DNA of 64,000 nucleotides, taken from contig NZ_BSTJ01000014.1 of NCBI RefSeq assembly GCF_030269445.1, positions 1-64,000 of the forward strand, written 5' to 3'. Below are positions 25,594 to 35,041 of the stretch, piece by piece; positions within the stretch are counted from its first letter, which is position 1; each line of letters begins with the position of its first letter. The DNA is from Actinoallomurus iriomotensis (GTDB lineage: Bacteria; Actinomycetota; Actinomycetes; Streptosporangiales; Streptosporangiaceae). Under the pieces are notes generated by a model. That model did not search any database, had not been told where the DNA came from, and saw only the letters and a list, made by a program, of their open reading frames with translations. The translations under genes were made by a program, and so were the position numbers.

Positions 25594-26931
25594 ATGCTGA
25601 GCGCGCTGACCGGGCTCGCCGCAGTGCTGGCCCTGACCGTCGCCACGGGCTACTTCGTGGCGCAGGAGTTCTCGTTCGTCACCGCCGACCGGGCCCGGCT
25701 CGCCGCGGACGCCGGGCGCGGCGACACGCGGGCACGGCGGGCCCTGGCCGTGATGGGGCGGCTGTCGTTCATGCTGTCCGGCGCGCAGCTGGGCATCACC
25801 ATCACCGCGCTGGTCGTCGGGTTCATCGCCGAGCCCGCGACGTCGGCGCTGATCGAACCGGTCCTTGACGGGCTGGGCGTGCCGGACACGGCCGCGGGTC
25901 CCGCCGCGCTGGCCCTCGGCTTCGTCCTGGCCACCATCGTGCAGATGGTCCTCGGCGAGCTTCTGCCCAAGAACCTGGCGCTCGCCCGCGCCGAACCCCT
26001 GGCCAAGGCCCTGGCCGCCTCGACGCTGGCCTACCTGGCGATCGCGGGGCCGGTGATCCGGCTGTTCGACACCGCCTCCACCCGGCTGCTGCGCCTGGCC
26101 GGAGTGGAACCGGTGGAAGAGCTCTCGCACGGGGCGACGCTGACCGAGCTGGGCGACATCATCGGCGAGTCGCACCGGTCCGGCCGGATCCCCGCCGACC
26201 TGTCGGTGCTGCTGGAACGCGCGCTGACCTTCGGGGAGCGCACCGCCGCCGAGGTCATGGTGCCGCGCCCCGACGTCGTCGCCGTCCCCGCCGACGCCAC
26301 CGTCGGCCGTCTCAAGGAGCTGATCGCCGAGACCGGCCACACGAACTACCCCGTCTACGACCGCGACATCGACGACGTGATCGGGATCGCCGGGGTCCGG
26401 GAGATCGCGCCGCCCGGCACCTCCGACGACCGGCTCGTCACCGACCTCGTACGTCCCGCGCTCCTGCTGCCCGCGACCGTCCCTCTGCACCTCGTCCTCG
26501 GCCGGATGCGCGAGGCGCACGAGGAGTTCGCCGCCGTCGTCGACGAGTACGGCGGGCTCGCCGGCATCCTGACGTTCGAGGACATCGCGGAGCAGCTCGT
26601 CGGCCAGATCGCCGACGAGAACGACGCCCTGATGCCCGCCCCGACCCCGGCCGGGGGCGTCTGGAGGCTGCCGGCCGCGCTGCGGATCGCCCAGGTACGC
26701 GACGTCACCGGCCTGGCGCTGCCCGACGACCCGGCCTACGACAGTCTCAGCGGGCTCTTCATGGCGCATCTGGGCCGGCTGCCAGGGGTCGGCGACCGCG
26801 TCGAGGTCGAGGTGGAGCCGCGGCACGGTCCGCCGTCGCACGCCGAGCTCGAGGTGCTGAGCGTCCGCCGGCGCGTGCCCCGCACCATCGCGATGCGTCT
26901 GCTCACCACGGCGCGGGAGGAGCGCCGATGA
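25594..26931 (+). CDS. CNNM/CorC (hemolysin-family) membrane protein 1
   Basis: 445 residues. N-terminal DUF21 domain with about four membrane segments (VAQEFSFVTADRARL, LGITITALVVGFIAEPA and LGELLPKNLALARAEP, all typical), a cytoplasmic CBS pair (VMVPRPDVVAVPADATVGRLKELIAETGHTNYPVYD and VVDEYGGLAGILTFEDIAEQLVG), and a C-terminal CorC_HlyC domain. The family is linked to Mg2+ and Co2+ efflux or homeostasis rather than haemolysis. It lies 1.3 kb from mgtA. ATG 25594; the stop overlaps the next gene (ATGA), so it is co-translated with the second paralogue. Confidence 0.92.
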   Translation: MLSALTGLAAVLALTVATGYFVAQEFSFVTADRARLAADAGRGDTRARRALAVMGRLSFMLSGAQLGITITALVVGFIAEPATSALIEPVLDGLGVPDTAAGPAALALGFVLATIVQMVLGELLPKNLALARAEPLAKALAASTLAYLAIAGPVIRLFDTASTRLLRLAGVEPVEELSHGATLTELGDIIGESHRSGRIPADLSVLLERALTFGERTAAEVMVPRPDVVAVPADATVGRLKELIAETGHTNYPVYDRDIDDVIGIAGVREIAPPGTSDDRLVTDLVRPALLLPATVPLHLVLGRMREAHEEFAAVVDEYGGLAGILTFEDIAEQLVGQIADENDALMPAPTPAGGVWRLPAALRIAQVRDVTGLALPDDPAYDSLSGLFMAHLGRLPGVGDRVEVEVEPRHGPPSHAELEVLSVRRRVPRTIAMRLLTTAREERR

Positions 26932-27944
26932 ACCTGCCGGCCTCCCTCGCGATCACGATCCTGCTGCTGGCGGGCAACGCGTTCTTCGTCGGCGCGGAGT
27001 TCGCGCTCGTCGCCGCCCGGCGCGTACGGCTCGAACGCGACGCCGCCCGCGGCAGCCGTACGGCCAGGGCCGCCGTCGCCGGGATCGACGAGCTGTCCCT
27101 CATGCTCGCCGGCGCCCAGCTCGGCATCACCATGTGCTCGCTCGGCCTCGGCGCCGTCACCGAACCGGCGTTCGAGCACATCCTCGACCCGCCGCTGGAG
27201 GCCGTCGGCGCGCCCGGGGCGGTACGTCATCCGATCGCGTTCGTCGTCGCGCTGGCCGTCGTGACCTTCCTGCACATGGTCGTCGGTGAGATGGTGCCCA
27301 AGTCCTGGGCCATCACCGACCCCGAGCGTTCCGCCCGGACGCTCGCCGTGCCCTTCCGCGCCTTCACCCGGGTCGCCCGGCCGTTGATCGCCGCGCTCAA
27401 CGGCGTCACGAACGCGCTGCTGCGGCTGGTCCGCGTCCGTCCGACGGCCGAGGCCGACTCTCACGCCGACCCGCAACGCCTGTCCCACCTGATCACCGAG
27501 TCGCGTCGCCTCGGCCTCATCGGCCGGGCCGAGCACGCCCTTCTCGGCCGGGCCATCGCCACGCACGAGGCGACCATCACCCACCTGGTCGTCCCGGCGG
27601 ACGACGTCGCCGCCGTGCCCGCCGACGCCGACGCCGAGCGGATCCGCCGTACCTCCGCCGACCACGGGCACACCCGGATCCTCGTCCGCGCCGACGGCCG
27701 GGGCATCGCCGGCATGCTCCACGTACGCGAGGCCGTCACCGGTCCGACCGCGGGCGGGCGCGCCGCCGACATGATGTACCCCGTTCCCACGCTCCCTCCG
27801 GACTGCGGCGTGCTCGACGCCCTCACCACCATGCGGAACGCCCGCGCCCAGCTCGCCGTCGTCGCCACCGCCGACAACCCCTTCGTCGGCCTGGTGAGCC
27901 TCGATGACCTGCTCAGCGAGCTGCTGACCGCCAACCCCCACTGA
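26928..27944 (+). CDS. CNNM/CorC (hemolysin-family) membrane protein 2
   Basis: 338 residues. A second DUF21 membrane domain (NAFFVGAEFALVAARRVRLERDA, LGITMCSLGLGAVTEPAF, VGEMVPKSWAI) followed by a CBS pair ending VGLVSLDDLLSELL; the C-terminal CorC_HlyC domain of its neighbour is absent. Tandem long and short forms like this probably make a heteromer. Start ATG 26928 within the stop of the preceding gene. The acyltransferase follows 15 bp later and may be in the same transcript. Confidence 0.9.
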   Translation: MNLPASLAITILLLAGNAFFVGAEFALVAARRVRLERDAARGSRTARAAVAGIDELSLMLAGAQLGITMCSLGLGAVTEPAFEHILDPPLEAVGAPGAVRHPIAFVVALAVVTFLHMVVGEMVPKSWAITDPERSARTLAVPFRAFTRVARPLIAALNGVTNALLRLVRVRPTAEADSHADPQRLSHLITESRRLGLIGRAEHALLGRAIATHEATITHLVVPADDVAAVPADADAERIRRTSADHGHTRILVRADGRGIAGMLHVREAVTGPTAGGRAADMMYPVPTLPPDCGVLDALTTMRNARAQLAVVATADNPFVGLVSLDDLLSELLTANPH

Positions 27945-27958
27945 CGGGAACGCCGCCG

Positions 27959-29296
27959 ATGAGCCGAGTTCCTGTCTTTTCTCGCCCCTTCCGTCGCGCC
28001 GGGCCGGCCGCCGCGGGCGGGCCGAAGCGCCTGGTCTGGCTGGACCTGCTCCGCGGGATCGCCGCGATGGTCGTCGCCCTGCACCACGCCACCTACTACT
28101 TCACGCCCGGATGGCGCGCGGGCCTGCGACTGTGGTTCGACCCCGGCCTGTACGGCGTGCTGGTGTTCTTCCTGGTCAGCGGCTACATCATTCCCGCGTC
28201 CCTCGAACGGCACGGTCAGGTGCGGGGCTTTTGGATCAGCCGGCTGCTGCGCATCTACCCGCTGCTGACGGTCGCGTGCGTGATCACGGTGCTGCCGTTC
28301 CTGCTGGGCGTCCGCGGGTTGCGGGCCGGGCTGGAGCAGTACCGGCCCGCGACCGCCGTCCTGGCGCATCTGACGATGCTGCAGGACGTGCTCGCCGTGC
28401 CGAACGTCATCAACGTCCTGTGGACGCTGTCGTACGAGATGGCCTTCTACCTGCTGGTCGTCGCGCTGTTCGTGGTCGGCGCGCACCGGCGCTCGGCGCC
28501 CGTCGCCGTCGTGCTGGTGGCCGGCGCCGTGGTGGCCGGCGGGCTGCTGCCGATGGCCGCCCTGTCGACGAGAGCAGGCGTCGGGCCGATCGTCGCGCTC
28601 GCCGCGCTGACCATGGCCGCCGCCGTCCTCGCGGCCGTCTCGTCCCGGCCGGCCCTGCGCACCGCGGGCGGGCTGCTCGGCGGCGCGCTGGCCCTCACCT
28701 TGGTCAGCGTGAACAGCCGGGTCGGCGCGTGGCAGGGGCTGGCCATCCTCGCGGTGATGTTCACCGGCACCGTCCTCTACCGCGCCGAGCACGGCCAGAT
28801 CCGCCGGCGTACGGCCGCGGCGGCGACCGCCCTCGTTCTGGCCGGCGCCGTCGCCGCGGCCGTATGGCACGCCGACGTCAGCATGTCGGAGGCGCAGGCG
28901 GACGCGTTCGGCGCCTACTGGACCTGGTCGATCGTGCTGGCGGGCGTCACGTTCGCGGCGGGGTGGGCGCTGCGGCACCGCCGCATTCCTCGCGGGCTCG
29001 CCGGGCTGGGGAAGATCAGCTTCTCCCTGTACCTCCTCCATCCCGTGCTGCTGATGGTCTCCGACCAGCTCGGCGGCACCCCCGACCACGACGACGTGCT
29101 TCGTCTCCTCGTCTTCGTCCTCGTGCTGATCGGGGCCAGCACGCTGACCTACCACTACGTCGAAGTGCCCTTCCAGCGCCTCGGACGGCGTCTGGGCCGC
29201 CGCTCGCGCGACGCCCGTCCGAGGTCGACCGCCACGCCCGCGCCACCGCCGGCGGAGTCACGGCCGACCCCGGAACCTCCCGTCACCAGCAGATGA
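27959..29296 (+). CDS. Acyltransferase-3 (OafA/YrhL-like) membrane protein
   Basis: 445 residues with about ten membrane helices. The family motif RLVWLDLLRGIAAMVVALHHATYYF at the N-terminus contains the conserved Arg-Gly and the catalytic-type His; VFFLVSGYIIPASLERHG and FWISRLLRIYPLL follow. Such proteins transfer acetyl or other acyl groups to sugars or lipid-linked glycans outside the membrane. A Pro/Thr-rich cytoplasmic tail of about 40 residues ends the protein. Located 15 bp after the CNNM pair on the same strand. Confidence 0.88.
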   Translation: MSRVPVFSRPFRRAGPAAAGGPKRLVWLDLLRGIAAMVVALHHATYYFTPGWRAGLRLWFDPGLYGVLVFFLVSGYIIPASLERHGQVRGFWISRLLRIYPLLTVACVITVLPFLLGVRGLRAGLEQYRPATAVLAHLTMLQDVLAVPNVINVLWTLSYEMAFYLLVVALFVVGAHRRSAPVAVVLVAGAVVAGGLLPMAALSTRAGVGPIVALAALTMAAAVLAAVSSRPALRTAGGLLGGALALTLVSVNSRVGAWQGLAILAVMFTGTVLYRAEHGQIRRRTAAAATALVLAGAVAAAVWHADVSMSEAQADAFGAYWTWSIVLAGVTFAAGWALRHRRIPRGLAGLGKISFSLYLLHPVLLMVSDQLGGTPDHDDVLRLLVFVLVLIGASTLTYHYVEVPFQRLGRRLGRRSRDARPRSTATPAPPPAESRPTPEPPVTSR

Positions 29297-29320
29297 TCTA
29301 CGGCGCCGGTGAAAGCCGAT

Positions 29321-29720
29321 TCACTCCTTTTCCTGCGGGCTGAACAGGAGACAGAACAGGGCGGCGGCCAACAGGACCACGGCGCATGCCACGAGGGTGG
29401 TCTGCATGGCGTTGACGAAGCCGATGGCGAAGGTGCCGGTGGTGACGCGCTCGTACAGGCCGGCCGTGGCGGGGTTCAGGCCGCCGGGCGGCGTGGGCGG
29501 ACCGTAGTGTCGCGCGGCGGCGGTGGTGTCGTCGATGAGCCGGGCCCGCAGATTCTCCGGTAGCCGACCGGCGCGCTTTTCGGCCTCTCTGGGCAAGACG
29601 GAGGAGAGGCGGGCCGCCAGCAGGGCGCCCAGGCGGCCACCAGCAGGCCGGCGGCCGGCAGTGTCATCCCGGCCGTCACGATGTACTTGCCGCCGAACCT
29701 GTCCGACGGCCGGCCGGTGG
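29321..29720 (-). pseudogene. Frameshifted C-terminal remnant of an MFS exporter
   Basis: Two minus-strand frames together encode the end of a DHA2-type MFS transporter. One frame gives RPSDRFGGKYIVTAGMTLPAAGLLVAAWAP (loop and membrane helix); the next gives LLAARLSSVLPREAEKRAGRLPENL... and the final helix FAIGFVNAMQTTLVACAVVLLAAALF before the stop at 29321. The frame changes near 29640, and everything upstream is missing: the TetR gene begins right after. So it is truncated and frameshifted. The TetR neighbour was probably its regulator. Confidence 0.75.
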
Positions 29721-29744
29721 TCTAGCAGCCGATAATCTGCGGGC

Positions 29745-30368
29745 ATGCGGGCGCCGGCGAAGGCTGATCTGACGGGACGAGCGCGGCTGCGCCAGGCGGC
29801 GCTGGAGCTGTTCGCCGAGCACGGGTTCGAGGCGACCTCGACGCGTGCGGTGGCGGCCGCCGCCGGGCTGTCGCCGGCGCTGGTGACGCGACACTTCGGC
29901 TCCAAAGAGGGGCTGCGTGCCGCGGTCGACGAGCACGTGCTCGACCAGATGACCGAGGCGCTGCGCGGGCTCGCGGCCGAGGGGGCGGAGAAGCGCGACC
30001 TGATGACCTCGCTGGGCGAGGTCTCCGCCCGGCTGTTCGGCTCGGATCCGGTGCTGCGCGGCTACCTGCGGCACGCCCTGCTGGAGGACGGGGGCACGGG
30101 CTCCGTCCTGTTCGGGCACCTCCTGCGTGGCGCCCGCCGGGAGTTGGAGCGGCTGTCGGCGGCGCACGGCGGACAGGCGCCGCCGGATGACGAGTGGGCG
30201 CCGTTCCAGATCCTGTTCCTGGTGCTGGGTCCGCTCCTGCTGGAGCCGGTGATGCGGCCCAACCTCGAAGAACCGCTGTTCGCGCCCGAGGTCCTCGCCC
30301 GCCGCAGCGCGGCCAACCAGCGGTTGCTGCTGCGCGGCCTCTACGGCCACCCGGAGGAGGAAAGCTAG
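29745..30368 (+). CDS. TetR family transcriptional regulator
   Basis: 207 residues. N-terminal helix-turn-helix LRQAALELFAEHGFEATSTRAVAAAAGLSPALVTRHFGSKEGLRAAVDEHV, then a helical ligand domain. A GATAAT -10-like element ends about 7 nt before the ATG, hinting at a leaderless transcript. It stands back to back with the broken MFS gene and 46 bp before the acyltransferase, whose promoter region carries an imperfect palindrome; either could be its target. Confidence 0.88.
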   Translation: MRAPAKADLTGRARLRQAALELFAEHGFEATSTRAVAAAAGLSPALVTRHFGSKEGLRAAVDEHVLDQMTEALRGLAAEGAEKRDLMTSLGEVSARLFGSDPVLRGYLRHALLEDGGTGSVLFGHLLRGARRELERLSAAHGGQAPPDDEWAPFQILFLVLGPLLLEPVMRPNLEEPLFAPEVLARRSAANQRLLLRGLYGHPEEES

Positions 30369-30386
30369 GGTTGACCCCAGCGCGTG

Positions 30387-30402
30387 GTGTACAGCTGTTT
30401 AC
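30387..30402 (+). promoter_or_regulatory. Imperfect palindrome before the acyltransferase gene
   Basis: GTGTACAG-CTGTTTAC, 6 of 8 positions symmetric around CAGCTG, between TetR (stop 30368) and the acyltransferase ATG (30415). TTGACC lies just upstream (30371-30376). A likely operator for the adjacent TetR protein; inference from position and symmetry only. Confidence 0.45.
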
Positions 30403-30414
30403 TAGCGTGAACGC

Positions 30415-31611
30415 ATGTACACCTCGACCAAAGCGCCGCCGCGATCGGCGGTCCGCCCTCGCCTCGCCTGGCTGGACAACCTCCGCGTCGCGCTGACCGT
30501 ACTCGTCGTCCTCCACCACGCCGCCCAGGCGTACGGCCCCGCCGACTGGTGGTACGTCCGCGACCAGCCGCGCAGCGGGATACTCGCGACGCTGTCCGCC
30601 CTGGACGGCGCCTTCTTCATGAGCCTCTTCTTCTTCGTGTCCGCGGTGTTCGTCCCGGGCTCCCACGACCGCCGTGGCGGGTGGGCCTTCTTCCGGGGGC
30701 GGCTGCTCCGGCTCGGCGTCCCACTGGTCGTCGGCGCGCTGACGATCGTGCCGGGGCTGATGTACGCCTACTACCGGCACTACCGCGGCTATCCGCCGAT
30801 CTCCTACCCGCGCTACTTCGCCGACGTCTACCTCGGCCTGGGCGACCGGCCCGCGGACTGGAGCGGGCCGAGCTGGCCCGACCTGCAGTTCGGCCACCTG
30901 TGGTTCATCCAGAACCTGCTCGCCTACAGCCTCCTGTACCTGCTGTGCCGCCAGGCCGCCCGGCTGCTGTCGCGGGGTCGCCGTGGCGCCCGCCCGGCGC
31001 GACCGGTCCCCGGCCACCGGTCGCTGGTCCTGCTCACCCTGGCGGTGGCCGCGGCCACGTACGTCATCCGGATCCACTACCCGCTGGACACCTGGGTGCC
31101 GGTGCTCGACCTCCTTCAGGTCGAGCCGGCCCGGGTGCCGCAGTACGCGGCCTTCTTCATCCTCGGCGTGCTCGCCGACCGGTACGGCTGGCTGGAGCGC
31201 TTCCCCGCCCGTACGGGATGGGTCTGGCTGGCCGGCGGCCTCGGCGGAGCCGTCGTGCTGTTCGCCGTCGGATCGGACGCCTCGTGCTTCGGCGCGGGCG
31301 GCGTCACCTGGCCGGCCGCGCTGTGGGCGCTGGTGGACAGCGCGCTGTGCGTGTCGCTGTGCGTCGGGCTGCTCACGCTCTTCCGCGAGACGCTGGGCGG
31401 CACCGGCCCGCTCCGCCGGGAACTGGCCGCCGGCTCGTACACCGTCTACATCGTCCATCTCCCCGTGGTGGTGATCCTGCAGTACGCGCTGGCCGACCGG
31501 CGGCCGTCCGCGCTCGTCGCCTGGGTGGTGGTGTCGGGAACCGCCGTGCTCGCCGCCTTCCCGCTCGCGGCGGCGCTGCGCCGCCTTCCGGGCGCCCGGC
31601 GGGTGCTGTGA
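30415..31611 (+). CDS. Acyltransferase-3 family membrane protein (MdoC/OafA-like)
   Basis: 398 residues, about ten membrane helices. It opens with RLAWLDNLRVALTVLVVLHHAAQAYG (family DNLR...HH motif) and has FFMSLFFFVSAVFVPGS, LRLGVPLVVGAL and LWFIQNLLAYSLLYLL, as in glucan-succinyl/acetyl transferases. Probably O-acylates a cell-surface glycan or exported metabolite. It is the second acyltransferase-3 within 3 kb but only distantly similar to the first. Preceded by TetR on the same strand. Confidence 0.88.
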   Translation: MYTSTKAPPRSAVRPRLAWLDNLRVALTVLVVLHHAAQAYGPADWWYVRDQPRSGILATLSALDGAFFMSLFFFVSAVFVPGSHDRRGGWAFFRGRLLRLGVPLVVGALTIVPGLMYAYYRHYRGYPPISYPRYFADVYLGLGDRPADWSGPSWPDLQFGHLWFIQNLLAYSLLYLLCRQAARLLSRGRRGARPARPVPGHRSLVLLTLAVAAATYVIRIHYPLDTWVPVLDLLQVEPARVPQYAAFFILGVLADRYGWLERFPARTGWVWLAGGLGGAVVLFAVGSDASCFGAGGVTWPAALWALVDSALCVSLCVGLLTLFRETLGGTGPLRRELAAGSYTVYIVHLPVVVILQYALADRRPSALVAWVVVSGTAVLAAFPLAAALRRLPGARRVL

Positions 31612-31627
31612 CCGGTGGCGGGCGGAT

Positions 31628-32839
31628 TCAGGTTCGCACCCGGCCGGCCCGGGACTCCAGGTAGCGCTGCTCGGCGATGCTGGCGGTGGCCTTCGCGGCG
31701 CGCCGGTAGTGCTCGTAGGCCCCGGCCGTGTCGCCGATCTTCTCCAGCAGATGCGCCCGTACGGACAGCAGCCGGTGATGCCCGGCCATCCGCTCGTCAC
31801 CGTCCAGTGTGGACAGCAGGGACAGCCCGGCCTGCGCGCCCTCGGTCTCGGCGAGCGCGATCGCCCGGTTGAGGGTGACCATCGGGTTGGGCGCGATCCG
31901 TTCCAGGATCAGGTAGAGGGCGTGCACCTGTGGCCAGTTGGTCTCCTCGGCGGTGGCCGCGTCGGCGTGCGTGGCGGCGATGGCCGCCTGCAGTTGGTAG
32001 GGCCCCAGCGCCGGACCGGCCAGCGACGTCTTGACCAGCTCCAGCCCCTCGTCGATCAGCCCGCGGTCCCACTTCGTACGGTCCTGCTCGTCCAGCGGCA
32101 CCAGGTCGCCGGCCGCCGTCGTGCGGGTCTCCCGGCGGGCGTGGGTCAACAGCATCAGCGCGAGCAACCCGGTCACCTCGCCGTCCTCGGGCAGCTGCGC
32201 GTGCACCATCCTGGTCAGCCGGATCGCCTCGCGCGCGAGGTCGGCGCGGTGCAGCTCGCTGCCCGAGGAGGCGGTGTAGCCCTCGTTGAAGATCAGGTAG
32301 AGCACGTGCAGGACGACCTGTAGCCGCTCCTCGCGCTCAGCGCCGTCCGGCAGGCTGAACGAGCTGCCGACGGCCTTGATGCGCTGCTTGGCGCGGCTGA
32401 TCCGGGCCGCCATCGTGGCCTCCGGCACCAGGAACGCCCGGGCGATCTCGGCCGTGGTCAGGCCGCCGACGGCCCGCAGCGTCAGGGCCGTCTGCGAGGC
32501 CGCGGTCAGCGTCGGATGGCAGCACAGGAAGAGCAGGACGAGCGTGTCGTCGGTGTCCGGCACCTCTCCGAGCTCCACCTCGGTGGCCTGCGCGGCCTCC
32601 CGCTCACGGCGCGCCTGCTCACTGCGCATCTGGTCGATGAGCCGCCGGGACGCGACCGTCACCAGCCAGCCCCGTGGGTTGTCCGGCACGCCCTCGGCGG
32701 GCCACTGCACGGTGGCGGCGAGGACGGCCTCCTGCACGGCGTCCTCGCAGGCTTCGAACTGTCCGTGCCGCCGTACCAACGCGCTGAGGACCTGCGGCGT
32801 GAGTTCACGCAGCAGGTCCTCGATCGATGGAGCCGTCAT
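31628..32839 (-). CDS. ECF42-type RNA polymerase sigma factor with C-terminal TPR-like extension
   Basis: 403 residues, roughly twice a basic ECF sigma. Region 2: CEDAVQEAVLAATVQWP...NPRGWLVTVASRRLIDQMR. Region 4: LTLRAVGGLTTAEIARAFLVPEATMAARISRAKQRIK. The remaining 200 residues are helical, with NEGY (LIFNEGYTASSG) and PYQLQAAIAATHADA, which are hallmarks of ECF42 factors that carry a built-in regulatory tail and use no anti-sigma factor. It overlaps the YCII gene by ATGA, the standard ECF42 partner. Target promoters are unknown. Confidence 0.93.
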   Translation of the reverse strand: MTAPSIEDLLRELTPQVLSALVRRHGQFEACEDAVQEAVLAATVQWPAEGVPDNPRGWLVTVASRRLIDQMRSEQARREREAAQATEVELGEVPDTDDTLVLLFLCCHPTLTAASQTALTLRAVGGLTTAEIARAFLVPEATMAARISRAKQRIKAVGSSFSLPDGAEREERLQVVLHVLYLIFNEGYTASSGSELHRADLAREAIRLTRMVHAQLPEDGEVTGLLALMLLTHARRETRTTAAGDLVPLDEQDRTKWDRGLIDEGLELVKTSLAGPALGPYQLQAAIAATHADAATAEETNWPQVHALYLILERIAPNPMVTLNRAIALAETEGAQAGLSLLSTLDGDERMAGHHRLLSVRAHLLEKIGDTAGAYEHYRRAAKATASIAEQRYLESRAGRVRT

Positions 32840-33207
32840 GCTTCCAATTGTCCGTCGGCGAACATCACCTGGCGCACCTCGACTCCCAGGCCCTCGATCG
32901 CGGCGTCCGGGATCTGCGCCGCCAGCTCGATCGCCCGCTCCTTGCTCTCACAGTCGATCAGGTAGAACCCGCCCAGGAACTCCTTGGCCTCCAGGAAAGG
33001 GCCGTCGCTCACCACCGGCTGGCCGTTGCGGACGGACACCACGGCGGCCTGTGACGGGTCGACCAGCGCCTGCGTGGTGATCATCTCGCCGGACTCCTTC
33101 AGCGCCTCCATGAACCTGCCGTGGCCCTCTCCGATCGCGGCCTTCTCCTCGTCGGTCAGCGCGTCCAGCACGGCCGGGTTGATGTGCATGCTGATCAAGA
33201 ACTTCAT
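32836..33207 (-). CDS. YCII/DGPF-domain protein, ECF42 partner
   Basis: 123 residues. Compact ferredoxin-like YCII fold with the signature VVSDGPFLEAKEFLGGFYLIDCES. These proteins are almost always encoded with ECF42 sigma factors and are presumed to act in the same stress response or detoxification; the enzymatic role is undefined. First gene of the two-gene minus-strand unit; ATG 33207. Confidence 0.92.
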   Translation of the reverse strand: MKFLISMHINPAVLDALTDEEKAAIGEGHGRFMEALKESGEMITTQALVDPSQAAVVSVRNGQPVVSDGPFLEAKEFLGGFYLIDCESKERAIELAAQIPDAAIEGLGVEVRQVMFADGQLEA

Positions 33208-33424
33208 CTCGTGCTCCTTGTGATTCGCAGGCCCCGTCCGGGCCCTTCGACGGTTGGTCGGGGCCGCCGTCGCCGTCTTGACATCGCCGCCGAGATTTTT
33301 TTCATCGCATCGCCCTCACCGCGTCTCGCCTGGCGGACGCAGGAATTTCCACCGTACCGATGTCAAGAAGCTCTCGGCCGCTCCGACCAACCGGTGAACC
33401 TCGAGACGACAGGGAGTTCTGGAT

Positions 33425-34918
33425 ATGCGAATCAACCGGGCATGGCTGGGAGCGGCCCTCCTCATGCTGCCGACATTGCTCGTCGCGATGGACACGACGG
33501 CGCTGCTCCTCGCGCTCCCACGGCTGAGTGCCGACCTGGGGGCCACCAACGTCCAGCAGCTGTGGATCAGTGACGCCTATGGATTCCTGGTGGCCGGCAC
33601 GGTCATCACGATGGGCACGCTCGGCGACCGGATCGGCCGCCGGCGGCTGCTGCTCATCGGCGCGGCGGCGTTCGCGGTGCTGTCGGTCGTGGCCGCCTTC
33701 GCGGTCGACCCGCTGATGCTGATCATCGTGCGCGCGCTGCTCGGCGTCGCCGGCGCGACCCTGGCTCCGTCCACCCTCGCCCTGCTCACCAACATGTTCC
33801 GCGACGAACAGCAGCGGGGGAAGGCCATCGCGATCTGGGCGACCTGTCAGTTCACCGGCGGCGCGATCGGGCCGGTACTCGCCGGCTTCCTGCTCCAGCA
33901 GTTCTGGTGGGGATCGGTGTTCCTGGCCGCCGTACCGGCGATGGTGCTGCTGGTGCTCGCCGGGCCCGTCCTGCTGCCGGAGTTCCGCAGCGACCAGACC
34001 GGCCGGCTGGACCTGGTCAGTGTCGGTCTGTCGCTCGTGGCGGTGCTGTTGATGGTCTACGGCATCAAGCAGCTGACCGTCGACGGTGCGCCGGTCGTGC
34101 CGGCGGCGGCCCTCATCGTCGGCGCGGCCATCGGATTCGTGTTCGTCCGCCGGCAGCTGCGGATGGCGACGCCGCTGCTGGACCTGCGGCTGTTCCGCAA
34201 CCGCCCGTTCACGGCCGTACTCGTCGGGCTGGTCCTCGCCGGCGTCGCCATGGCCGGTACGGGCCTGCTGGTGACGCAGTACCTCCAGAGCGTGCTGGGC
34301 TTCTCGCCGTTCGCGTCGGCGGTGCTGTTCGCACCGATGGGCCTGGGCGTGGCGGTCGGCACCATGGCCGCGCCGGCGCTGGCCCGGCGGATGAAGCAGA
34401 CGACCGCGATCGCCGGCGGGCTGGTGACGTCGGCGCTGGGCAGCCTGCTGCTGGTCGGCGTCGACGGTACGGGCGACCTGCCGCTGGTGATGATCGGCAT
34501 CGCCGTACTGGCGCTGGGCACCGGCCCGTTGTTCGCGTTGGGCACCGGGATGGTCGTCGGGTCCGTACCGCCGGAGCGCGCCGGCTCGGCGGCGTCCATG
34601 TCGGAGACCGGCAACTACTTCGGCGGTTCGCTCGGCTTCGGGCTGCTCGGAGTGGTGGCCGCGGTGGTCTACCGCAGCCGCATGGACGGCAGGTCCGACT
34701 CGCTGGCCGGCGCGGTCGCCGCCAGCCGGCACCTTCCCGCCGGCCAGGGCGCGGCCCTGCTGCACAGCGCGCGGCAGGCGTTCACCGCCGGCCTGCACGT
34801 CACCGGCGTCGTCGGCGCGGTCCTCTTCGCCGGGCTGGCCGTCCTGGTCCTCACCATGCGCCCGGCGACTCCGGCCGTCCCGGCCGCACTCCCCGACTAT
34901 GAGGCGACTCGCGCCTAG
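33425..34918 (+). CDS. DHA2-family MFS multidrug exporter
   Basis: 497 residues, 14 predicted helices. The family signatures are clear: ALLLALPRLSADLGATNVQQLWISDAYGF, GTLGDRIGRRRLLLIG, and LRLFRNRPFTAVLVG at the second-half junction. Resembles SmvA/LfrA/QacA drug:proton antiporters. ATG 33425 with AGGGAG upstream. Followed by the GntR regulator gene on the same strand after a 123-bp gap with its own repeats, so it is probably a separate unit. Confidence 0.9.
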   Translation: MRINRAWLGAALLMLPTLLVAMDTTALLLALPRLSADLGATNVQQLWISDAYGFLVAGTVITMGTLGDRIGRRRLLLIGAAAFAVLSVVAAFAVDPLMLIIVRALLGVAGATLAPSTLALLTNMFRDEQQRGKAIAIWATCQFTGGAIGPVLAGFLLQQFWWGSVFLAAVPAMVLLVLAGPVLLPEFRSDQTGRLDLVSVGLSLVAVLLMVYGIKQLTVDGAPVVPAAALIVGAAIGFVFVRRQLRMATPLLDLRLFRNRPFTAVLVGLVLAGVAMAGTGLLVTQYLQSVLGFSPFASAVLFAPMGLGVAVGTMAAPALARRMKQTTAIAGGLVTSALGSLLLVGVDGTGDLPLVMIGIAVLALGTGPLFALGTGMVVGSVPPERAGSAASMSETGNYFGGSLGFGLLGVVAAVVYRSRMDGRSDSLAGAVAASRHLPAGQGAALLHSARQAFTAGLHVTGVVGAVLFAGLAVLVLTMRPATPAVPAALPDYEATRA

Positions 34919-34997
34919 AGCGGTGACGACGGGTGGCGGAACTCCTCGCCCTCGTCCTGGGACCTCATGGTCACAGGTTTGTGCAGGTCAACTTGGG

Positions 34998-35017
34998 TGG
35001 CGTAACTCTGGCGTAAT
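34998..35017 (+). promoter_or_regulatory. TGGCGTAAY direct repeats before GntR
   Basis: TGGCGTAAC at 34998-35006 and TGGCGTAAT at 35009-35017, spaced exactly 11 bp (one helical turn), 25-45 bp before the GntR start. A plausible activator or autoregulatory site; the binding protein is unknown. Confidence 0.45.
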
Positions 35018-35041
35018 GCGGCGCGGCTAGGGTCGGGGGCC

